DNA of 13,848 bases, taken from the NCBI GenBank assembly GCA_036389485.1, contig DASVPR010000006.1:1-13848 (forward strand). Direction: 5' to 3'. This stretch comes from CADCVT01 sp036389485. Its GTDB lineage: Bacteria > Actinomycetota > Thermoleophilia > Solirubrobacterales > Solirubrobacteraceae. This document shows positions 7,420 to 12,584 of the stretch, piece by piece (the stretch's first letter is position 1; the number at the start of each line of letters is the position of its first letter). A program made the translations under genes and the position numbers. The notes below the pieces were generated by a model that saw only the letters and a list, made by a program, of their open reading frames with translations, was not told where the DNA came from and made no database searches.

Positions 7420-7483
7420 TCCGCTGTCCTAACGACGGAGCCTCGCAGATGATTCGGTCTTAACGTCTCGCGGGCGCGGGATG
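7420..7483 (-). promoter_or_regulatory. Leader of the sugar transferase gene with ribosome-binding site
   Basis: This 64-bp gap lies between the stop of the small Cys protein and the sugar transferase ATG, both on the minus strand. A Shine-Dalgarno AGGA (complement of 7427-7430) sits 7 nt before the ATG. The gap is less GC-rich than its surroundings (TTAA and GATTC visible around 7450-7463), which fits a promoter, but I cannot assign a convincing -35/-10 pair. No strong hairpin with a T-tract is seen, so readthrough from the upstream gene is possible. Confidence 0.4.
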
Positions 7484-7672
7484 TCAGCGCGCGCGTGCCG
7501 CTCTGAGCTGCTTCTTGCGCAGATCCTTGGCGAGCACGTACCGCTTTCCGTCCTTCTGCGCGAGGCCCTGCCTCGCCAGGCGGCTCAGCACGACCGGGCA
7601 CCGCTTGCATCGCGGGCCGGACTTGCAGCACGCCTTCTTCGGCTTGATGGCCTTCGCGACATCCCCCGCCAT
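7484..7672 (-). CDS. Small basic four-cysteine protein, function unknown
   Basis: This is a 62-residue, strongly basic protein with four cysteines near the start: CCKSGPRCKRCP at 15-26 (C15, C16, C22, C25). The arrangement CC-x5-C-x2-C could bind a metal such as zinc or form a small knuckle. The rest (VVLSRLARQGLAQKDGKRYVLAKDLRKKQLRAARAR) looks like one or two helices with a short hairpin and a Lys/Arg-rich tail, consistent with nucleic-acid contact. I recall similar short KCC...RCKRCPVVL proteins in actinobacteria, without an assigned function. ATG at 7670-7672 is chosen; GTG at 7682-7684 would add four residues. The promoter call fits the ATG better. It diverges from the ferritin gene by 48 bp, which suggests but does not show a link to iron or metal handling. 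Confidence 0.72.
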   Translation of the reverse strand: MAGDVAKAIKPKKACCKSGPRCKRCPVVLSRLARQGLAQKDGKRYVLAKDLRKKQLRAARAR

Positions 7673-7720
7673 GCCTTCGGCCACCCTAACACCAACCTGG
7701 CCGGTCGGTAATGTCGGGGC
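7673..7720. promoter_or_regulatory. Overlapping divergent promoters for the ferritin and the small Cys protein
   Basis: Plus strand (ferritin): -35-like CTAACA at 7686-7691, 17-bp spacer, -10-like TAATGT at 7709-7714, then 6 nt to the ATG at 7721. No Shine-Dalgarno is present, so a leaderless message is likely. Minus strand (Cys protein): -35-like TTACCG (complement of 7706-7711), 17-bp spacer, -10-like TAGGGT (complement of 7683-7688), 10 nt before the ATG. Each -35 overlaps the other gene's -10, so RNA polymerase could occupy only one promoter at a time. No iron box (IdeR/DtxR-like palindrome) is recognisable. The boxes are read by eye and the matches are moderate (4/6 and 3/6 to TTGACA). 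Confidence 0.5.
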
Positions 7721-8260
7721 ATGCCCTCCGAAGCGTTCGTGGCGAAGCTGACCGAGCAGGTCGGCAATGAGCTGTTTGCGTCGCAGCAGTACGTGCAGAT
7801 CGCGGTCCACTACGACGCCGAGACGCTCCCCCGGCTGGCCGCGTTCTTCTATGCCCAGGCGGTCGAGGAGCGCAACCACGCGATGATGATGGTCCAGTAC
7901 CTGCTCGACGCCGACGTGACGCCCGCGCTGCCGGGCGTGGCCGCGCCGGAGTCGTCGTTCGGGGACGTCGTCGCGCCCGTGCGGCTCGCGCTCGAGCAGG
8001 AGCGCCGGGTGACGGACCAGATCAACGCGCTGGCGGGGCTCGCGCGGTCCGACGGCGACTACGCCTCCGAGCAGTTCCTCCAGTGGTTCCTGCGCGAGCA
8101 GGTCGAGGAGGTCGCGAGGATGTCGGACCTGCTGAGGATCGTGACCCGCGGCCGCGACAACCCGCTGCTCGTCGAGGAGTACCTGGCGCGCGAGGGCGTC
8201 GGCGACGGCGACGACCCCGCGGACGCGACCGCGCCCCCGGTCGCCGGCGGCGCGCTCTAA
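7721..8260 (+). CDS. Ferritin, FtnA/BfrB type (non-haem iron storage)
   Basis: This is a 179-residue iron-storage protein that assembles into a 24-subunit cage and oxidises Fe(II) at a di-iron centre in each four-helix bundle. The ferroxidase residues fall at the same numbers as in E. coli FtnA: Glu17, Tyr24, Glu50, His53, Glu94, Gln127 and Glu130. The motifs are NELFASQQY (16-24), EERNHA (49-54), LEQE (91-94) and REQVEE (125-130). This is a full ferritin rather than a bacterioferritin: the haem-ligand Met is not evident and length and spacing fit FtnA. The last 20 residues (GDGDDPADATAPPVAGGAL) form an acidic, Ala/Pro-rich tail beyond the usual end. The ATG at 7721 follows a likely leaderless promoter. 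The TAA stop interlocks with the selB stop on the other strand. Confidence 0.95.
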   Translation: MPSEAFVAKLTEQVGNELFASQQYVQIAVHYDAETLPRLAAFFYAQAVEERNHAMMMVQYLLDADVTPALPGVAAPESSFGDVVAPVRLALEQERRVTDQINALAGLARSDGDYASEQFLQWFLREQVEEVARMSDLLRIVTRGRDNPLLVEEYLAREGVGDGDDPADATAPPVAGGAL

Positions 8261-9876
8261 CCGCGGCGGCGCAGGACGCGGGAGTCGTCGGGGCGCCGGA
8301 GCGTCACCCGCGCGGCGTCGAGCCGCTCGAGGTGCGCCTGCGCGAACTTCCTCGAGGTCTGCAGCTCGTCACGGAGCCGCGCGAGCGTGATCGACCCCTC
8401 GCGCTCGATCACGCCGCGCACCAGCGCCTCCACCCGCGCCGCCGCCTCGACGTGCAGGTGCATCGTCTTCCCGAGCCTCACGACATGCCCCGCCTCCCGC
8501 AGCGCCGCGAGCTCCCGTGCGTCATCGCCCAGCTCGGCATCGAGCGGGGGCTCATGGCCGGCCGCCCGGAGCCGCTCCTCCAACGCGGCCGCGCCCGGCC
8601 CCAGCTCGCGGCGCGGCGCCTCGCTCCCGGACCGAGCTTGCCCTCCGGGTCGCGATGTACCGGATTCCTGCCGTGTCCCCCGATTGTTAGCGTGCCTGGC
8701 ACCGCAATGTTCACGTGCCTGGCACCGCAATGTTTGCGTGCCTGGCACCGGCTCTCCGGGGTCGCCTTTCGCGAGCCTCGTGAGGCGGGCGAGGGCGTCT
8801 CGGGACGGGCCGTGCTTCTTCGCGGCGGGGTCGAGGATCACGCCTCCTCCGAGCGTGTCCGGCGGGGCGATGGAGCGGATGACGAGGCGGTCTCCGGCTC
8901 GCGCGATGATCGGCTGCTCGAGGCGCAGCTGCCAGAAGCGGCCGCCCAGCTCCGCGAGGCGGGCCGGGGCCTCGCGGGTGCCGTGGTGGACGGTGACGCG
9001 GGCGCCGTGCTCGAGGTCGCGCGCCTCGAGCGCGGCGTCGACGACGTAGGTCGGGGCGAGTGCGCCCGTGGAGACGACGTCCCCGCGGCGCACCTCGTCG
9101 CGCGCGACCCCGACGAGGTTGAGCGCGACGCGCTGCCCCGCCTCCGCGCGCTCGACCGCCTGGTCGTGCACCTGCACGCCGCGGACGCGGACGTCGCGCC
9201 CCGCGGGAAGCAGTCGCAGCCGGTCGCCCCGCGCGACCGCGCCGGACCACAGCGTGCCGGTGACGACGGTGCCGGCGCCGCGGATCGTGAAGGCGCGGTC
9301 GACGTGGAGGAGGGGAGCGGCGTGGCCGGCAGCGCGGCCGGGGAGCCTCGCTGCGACGTCGTCGAGCGCGGCCGCGACGTCCGCCACTCCCTCGCCCGTC
9401 CTCGCCGAGCACGGGACGACCGGTGTCTCCGGGAAGAGCGCGGCGAGATCGGGAGGAGGCGGCGCGAGGTCCGTCTTCGTCACCGCGACGACGCCCGCGC
9501 GCACGTCGAGCGCGCGCAGCACCGCGGCGTGCTCGCGCGTCTGGGGCATCACGCCGTCGTCGGCGGCGACGACCATCAGGAACAGGTCGATCCCCGTCGC
9601 GCCGGCGACCATCGTCCGCACGAACCGCTCGTGGCCCGGGACGTCGATCAGCGACAGCCGCCGCCCCGACGGCAGGGTGAGCGACGCGTAGCCCAGCTCG
9701 ATCGAGATCCCGCGCTCGCGCTCCTGCGGCAGGCGGTCCGTGTCGACGCCCGTGAGCGCGCGGACGAGCGCGGTCTTGCCATGGTCGATGTGGCCCGCCG
9801 TGCCGACGGTGAGGGGCCACGGCGACGGGCCCGAGCGGGCCTCCGGAGGGGGCTCGGCGGAGCGCGAGACGGTCAA
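8257..9876 (-). CDS. selB: Selenocysteine-specific elongation factor SelB
   Basis: SelB is a GTPase that brings selenocysteinyl-tRNA to UGA codons next to a SECIS hairpin. The 539 residues show GTPase motifs GHIDHGKT (28-35), DVPGHERF (78-85), TKTD (133-136) and SARTGEG (157-163). EF-Tu-like domains II (RAFTIRGAGTVVTGTLWSG, about 194-212) and III extend to about 350. The C-terminus has two winged-helix units. The last, with TSRKFAQAHLERLD (507-520) and RVLRR, is the SECIS-binding unit WH4. Between them, residues 376-399 are encoded by a 23-bp repeat array. WH1 and WH2 appear missing or very short, so the protein is shorter than the usual 580-620 residues. TTG at 9874-9876 is the only usual in-frame start and overlaps the selA stop (TTGA). 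Confidence 0.95.
   Translation of the reverse strand: MTVSRSAEPPPEARSGPSPWPLTVGTAGHIDHGKTALVRALTGVDTDRLPQERERGISIELGYASLTLPSGRRLSLIDVPGHERFVRTMVAGATGIDLFLMVVAADDGVMPQTREHAAVLRALDVRAGVVAVTKTDLAPPPPDLAALFPETPVVPCSARTGEGVADVAAALDDVAARLPGRAAGHAAPLLHVDRAFTIRGAGTVVTGTLWSGAVARGDRLRLLPAGRDVRVRGVQVHDQAVERAEAGQRVALNLVGVARDEVRRGDVVSTGALAPTYVVDAALEARDLEHGARVTVHHGTREAPARLAELGGRFWQLRLEQPIIARAGDRLVIRSIAPPDTLGGGVILDPAAKKHGPSRDALARLTRLAKGDPGEPVPGTQTLRCQAREHCGARHANNRGTRQESGTSRPGGQARSGSEAPRRELGPGAAALEERLRAAGHEPPLDAELGDDARELAALREAGHVVRLGKTMHLHVEAAARVEALVRGVIEREGSITLARLRDELQTSRKFAQAHLERLDAARVTLRRPDDSRVLRRRG
8681..8749. repeat. Three 23-bp direct repeats, each with an 11-bp dyad, inside selB
   Basis: Three tandem units (8681-8703, 8704-8726, 8727-8749) each consist of a 10-bp spacer and an identical 13-bp core, CGTGCCTGGCACC. 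The cores lie at 8691-8703, 8714-8726 and 8737-8749. The spacers are CGATTGTTAG, GCAATGTTCA and GCAATGTTTG. Each core contains GTGCC-T-GGCAC, an odd-centred palindrome. Because 3 x 23 = 69, the array keeps the selB frame while each unit is read in a different frame (VPGT, CQAR, GARH). By hand count, 63 of the 100 bases at 8651-8750 are G or C, clearly below the surrounding sequence. It looks like a small inserted or expanded repetitive element of the REP kind; its origin is inferred. Confidence 0.85.
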
Positions 9877-11198
9877 GGCGCGGAGGCGCGGCGGACAGCG
9901 GCCGCGACGAGCTCGACCTCGTCATCGCCGAGCGTCCGCGGGTCGAGCAGCAGCCGGCCGTCGGCGATGCGGCCGACCACCGCGGGATCGGCCGCGCGGA
10001 GCCGCGCCGCGAGCGCCTCCGGCGGGCCGTGGACCGCGACGACCGGCCCGGGCAGCTCGAGCAGGGGCAGAGCGCCGCCGCCGACCTTCGCGCTGGCCTC
10101 CACCACCTCGCCGCCGCACAGCGACGCGAGCCGCTCCGCGCGCGGCCGCGGGTCGTCGAGCAGCATCCGCAGGACGGGGATCTCGCGGACCGCGCGGTCC
10201 GGCTCGCGGTACAGCGCGAGCGTGGCGTGAAGCGCGGCGAGGCAGAGCTTGTCGATCCGCAGCGCCCGGGCGAGCGGATGCCGGCGGCACGCGGCGATGG
10301 CATCGCGCGTCCCGACCATCACGCCCGCCTGCGGCCCCCCGAGCAGCTTGTCGCCGCTGAAGCAGACGACGGCGGCGCCCGCCCGCACCGACCGGCGCAC
10401 CGACGGCTCCTCGGCCAGCAGCGCGACGTCGTCGGCGAGCACGCCCGAGCCGACGTCGTCGATCACCGGCAGCCCGAGGCCGCACAGCGCCTCGATCGAC
10501 ACCTCCTCCGTGAACCCGAGCACGCGGAAGTTCGACGGGTGCGCGCGCAGGATCGCGTCGCCGGAGGCCGCGGCGTAGTCGCGCAGGCGCGTCCGGTTCG
10601 TTGTGCCCACCTCGACCAGCTCCGCCCCCGCCTGCTCGATCACCTCCGGCACCCGGAACGCCCCGCCGATCTCGACCAGCTGCCCGCGCGAGACGATCAC
10701 GCGCCGCCCGAGCGCGGCCACCGACAGCAGGACGGCCGCCGCGCAGTTGTTGACGGCCATCGCGGCCTCCGCGCCGGTCAGCTCGCAGAGCAGCCCCTCG
10801 ACGTGCGCGTGCCGCGACCCCCGCTCGCCCGACTCCAGCGACAGCTCGAGGTCGCTGTAGCCCTCGGCGACCCGCGCGACCGCCTCGCGCGCCGCAGCGG
10901 CCAGCGGCGCGCGGCCGAGGTTGGTGTGGACGATCACGCCCGTCGCGTTGAGGACGCGGCGAGGGGAGGGACGGAGGCGCTCTCGCGCGCGGGCGACGAG
11001 ATCGACCTCGTCCGTAGCGCCGGCGAGCAGCTCCGCCCGCCGCTCCTCGACGACCGCGCGCGCGGCGGAGGTGGAGCCGACGAGCGCGCCGAGCCGCTCG
11101 ACGGAGGGAAGGGCGCGGAGCCGCGCCGCGACGGCCTGCGGAGGAGCGACTGCGGTGGCGTCGCCGCTCAGTGCGTCGGCTTCGCGCCTTCCACCCAC
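9873..11198 (-). CDS. selA: L-seryl-tRNA(Sec) selenium transferase SelA
   Basis: SelA is a PLP enzyme that converts seryl-tRNA(Sec) to selenocysteinyl-tRNA(Sec) using selenophosphate, working as a large ring in the cytoplasm. The 441 residues carry an N-terminal tRNA-binding region (LPSVERLGALVG about 30-41), RVLNATGVIVHTNLGRAPL (81-99), ESGERGSRHAHVE (122-134) and AVNNCAAAVLLSV (148-160). IDDVGSG lies at 246-252 and the PLP lysine is Lys284 in SGDKLLGGPQAG (281-292). All are typical. The start is GTG at 11196-11198, inside the end of the MoaD-MoaE gene. It is supported by a strong GGAGG with 7-nt spacing, and no usual start codon occurs between there and the conserved region. It overlaps moaDE by 31 bp and selB by 4 bp. 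Confidence 0.95.
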   Translation of the reverse strand: MGGRREADALSGDATAVAPPQAVAARLRALPSVERLGALVGSTSAARAVVEERRAELLAGATDEVDLVARARERLRPSPRRVLNATGVIVHTNLGRAPLAAAAREAVARVAEGYSDLELSLESGERGSRHAHVEGLLCELTGAEAAMAVNNCAAAVLLSVAALGRRVIVSRGQLVEIGGAFRVPEVIEQAGAELVEVGTTNRTRLRDYAAASGDAILRAHPSNFRVLGFTEEVSIEALCGLGLPVIDDVGSGVLADDVALLAEEPSVRRSVRAGAAVVCFSGDKLLGGPQAGVMVGTRDAIAACRRHPLARALRIDKLCLAALHATLALYREPDRAVREIPVLRMLLDDPRPRAERLASLCGGEVVEASAKVGGGALPLLELPGPVVAVHGPPEALAARLRAADPAVVGRIADGRLLLDPRTLGDDEVELVAAAVRRASAP

Positions 11199-11794
11199 TC
11201 GCCCTCCTCCCGCTTCCAGATCGGCGCGTTCGCCTTCAGCTCGTCGATGATCTCCCGTGCGCCGGCGAACGCCTCCTCGCGGTGCGGCGCCGAGGCGGCG
11301 ACGAAGACCGAGGGCTCCGACAAGGGGACCCGGCCGACCCGGTGCTCGACCGCCGCGGCGCACAGCCCGTGCCGCTCCACCGCCGCGGACGCGATCGCGC
11401 GCATCCGCTCGAGCGCCATCTCCTCGTAGGCCTCGTAGTCGAGGTGCGGGACCTCGCGCGTCACGCCGCTGAACGTGACGACGGCGCCCGCCCGCGGGTC
11501 GCGCACGAGCGCGGAGACGGCCGCACCGTCGATCGACTCCTCGCGCAGGGCGACGTGGACCGGCGCTCCGCCCGACACCGGCGGGATCAGCGCGAGCTCG
11601 TCACCCGCGAACAAAGGCGCGCCCTCGTCCGCGTACTCGCGGTTGATCGCCATCACGACCGGCAGCCCGGCCGCGACGTCGCCGAGCGCGTCGATCGCGT
11701 CGCGCACGACCGCGCCCTCCGGCAGCTCGACGGAGACGGTCGACGAGCCGGCGCGCTCGCGCAGCTGCGCGAAGAGACGGATCCTCACCTGCAT
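11168..11794 (-). CDS. moaDE: Fused molybdopterin synthase, MoaD-MoaE (MoaX-like)
   Basis: This single 208-residue chain holds both molybdopterin synthase subunits, which put two sulfurs into precursor Z (cPMP) to make molybdopterin. Residues 1-76 are MoaD, a ubiquitin-like sulfur carrier (VRIRLFAQLRERAGSS, then INREYADEGAPLFAGDELALIPPVSGG). The Gly-Gly that must be C-terminal for thiocarboxylation is at 75-76. MoaE follows without a linker (VHVALREESID from 79), with HRVGRVPLSE (151-160), HREEAF (171-176) and the catalytic Lys pair in DELKANAPIWKRE (Lys187 and Lys194). The family's M. tuberculosis member MoaX is reported to need cleavage at the junction. ATG at 11792-11794 starts the ubiquitin fold; a longer N-terminus is unlikely. 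First gene of the moaDE-selA-selB unit. Confidence 0.93.
   Translation of the reverse strand: MQVRIRLFAQLRERAGSSTVSVELPEGAVVRDAIDALGDVAAGLPVVMAINREYADEGAPLFAGDELALIPPVSGGAPVHVALREESIDGAAVSALVRDPRAGAVVTFSGVTREVPHLDYEAYEEMALERMRAIASAAVERHGLCAAAVEHRVGRVPLSEPSVFVAASAPHREEAFAGAREIIDELKANAPIWKREEGEWVEGAKPTH
11202..11210 (-). promoter_or_regulatory. Ribosome-binding site that fixes the selA start
   Basis: GGAGGAGGG on the minus strand lies within the coding end of moaDE. Its GGAGG core (11206-11210) is 7 nt from the GTG at 11196-11198. This supports a selA start inside the upstream gene rather than the CTG that overlaps the moaDE stop. Confidence 0.7.
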
Positions 11795-11907
11795 CGCGCG
11801 GAATGGTCGCACGCCGCGTTTGTCAGAAACCTGATCGGGTAGTCGGCGCACCGGCGCTCGGCTCGGGAGGCCGCGCGCGACAGGGGCATTCCAACAGGGG
11901 GGTCAGC
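11795..11907. promoter_or_regulatory. Divergent intergenic region between moaDE and the secreted protein gene
   Basis: This 113-bp gap must carry the promoter for the moaDE-selA-selB unit (minus) and probably that of the secreted protein (plus). A less GC-rich stretch lies around 11818-11841 (TTTGTCAGAAACCTGATC). It includes a weak dyad TCAG-AAAC-CTGA at 11823-11834 and a TTGTCA that resembles a -35 on the plus strand, but no well-spaced -10 follows. AGGGGGG at 11896-11902, 5 nt before the ATG, is a good ribosome-binding site for the plus-strand gene. No Mo-cofactor riboswitch-like structure is recognisable in so short a space. Confidence 0.4.
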
Positions 11908-12537
11908 ATGAGAGTGCTGCGCATGGCGCTGGTGGCGTTCGTCGCCGCGCTGGTGTCCGCGCCGAGCGCGCTCGCCGAGCGGACGAAGCCGAACATCAGC
12001 TTCTTCTCCGGCCAGCAGTCGCACGCGAACTGGACGACGCCGGACAGCGTGGACCCGAACCGCATGTCGATCCTGTTCGACGTCGGGCCGGCGACGCAGA
12101 TCGCGTACGCCGGCTTCGTCCTCAACCACGTCGAGGGCACGCCGCCGCCGGCGAACGAGCCCGGGTTCTTCCACAAGGAGGACCGCAGCGGCCAGAGCGG
12201 CGGGTCGCCGCGCCTGGTGTTCCTGTTCTCCAACGGGAACATGTACCTGCGGCCCGACCAGTGGTCGCAGTCGTGGCAGGAGGTCGGCAACGACAACGAC
12301 GACGGCAACTGGGACGTCAACGGCGGGACCTGCACGTTCAAGTTCGACGTGACCTACGCGGAGGCGCTGCAGTGCTTCCCGAACGCGCTGCTCGTCAACG
12401 TGTTCATGGTCAGCGACTCGACGTTCCTGTACCCCACGGGCTACCTGAACTGGATCGACCAGCTGCAGTACAGCGGGTTCACGTACTCGCACGCGGGCGA
12501 CAACAACAACAGCCAGGCGACGCCGCCACTGCCGTAG
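11908..12537 (+). CDS. Secreted protein of unknown function
   Basis: This 209-residue protein has a clear Sec signal peptide: MRVLRM, then a hydrophobic core and SAPSALA, with likely cleavage after residue 23. The mature 186 residues are rich in Trp, Phe, Tyr, Asn and Asp, with few Lys. Two cysteines (C142 in GGTCTF and C156 in LQCFP) could form a disulfide. Patches such as LVFLFSNGNMYLRPDQW (103-119), GNDNDDGNWDVNGG (127-140) and FMVSDSTFLYPTGYLNWIDQLQYSGF (166-191, in parts) suggest a beta-rich extracellular domain, possibly binding calcium or sugar. I recognise no family. There is no transmembrane tail, LPxTG or lipobox. The ATG at 11908 has a good ribosome-binding site and starts directly at the signal peptide. 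Codon use matches its neighbours, so recent transfer is not suggested. Confidence 0.8.
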   Translation: MRVLRMALVAFVAALVSAPSALAERTKPNISFFSGQQSHANWTTPDSVDPNRMSILFDVGPATQIAYAGFVLNHVEGTPPPANEPGFFHKEDRSGQSGGSPRLVFLFSNGNMYLRPDQWSQSWQEVGNDNDDGNWDVNGGTCTFKFDVTYAEALQCFPNALLVNVFMVSDSTFLYPTGYLNWIDQLQYSGFTYSHAGDNNNSQATPPLP

Positions 12538-12584
12538 CGCCGCCGCTCGGGGCCATGGGCGGCGGTACCCTCCCGCCCATGGCC
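12538..12584 (+). promoter_or_regulatory. Mutase promoter/start region with a 12-bp perfect inverted repeat
   Basis: GGCCATGGGCGG at 12551-12562 and CCGCCCATGGCC at 12573-12584 are perfect inverted copies with a 10-nt spacer. The right arm contains the mutase ATG (12579-12581). The spacer holds a -10-like TACCCT (12566-12571) 7 nt before that ATG, which suggests a leaderless transcript. The left arm has another in-frame ATG at 12555. A competing hairpin, CCGCCGC 12540-12546 with GCGGCGG 12559-12565, begins 3 nt after the upstream stop and shares bases with the first. There is no T-tract, so a standard terminator is not supported. An operator or an RNA switch is possible. Confidence 0.5.

Noticed and set aside
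8626..8649. Hairpin CCCGGA/TCCGGG as a SECIS or terminator inside selB
   Set aside because: The 6-bp stem with a 12-nt loop is weak for this GC content, has no T-tract, and does not follow an in-frame TGA.
8681..8749. CRISPR array
   Set aside because: The repeat core is only 13 bp and the spacers are 10 bp and nearly alike. There are just three units, they lie inside a coding gene, and no cas gene is present.
11823..11834. TCAG-AAAC-CTGA dyad as an operator between moaDE and the secreted gene
   Set aside because: Four-base arms are too short to stand out, and no promoter elements of good spacing surround it.
8261..11907. selC (tRNA-Sec) or selD near selA-selB
   Set aside because: The genes overlap with no space between them, and the only gap (11795-11907) does not fold into a tRNA-like form by eye. 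Both must be elsewhere.
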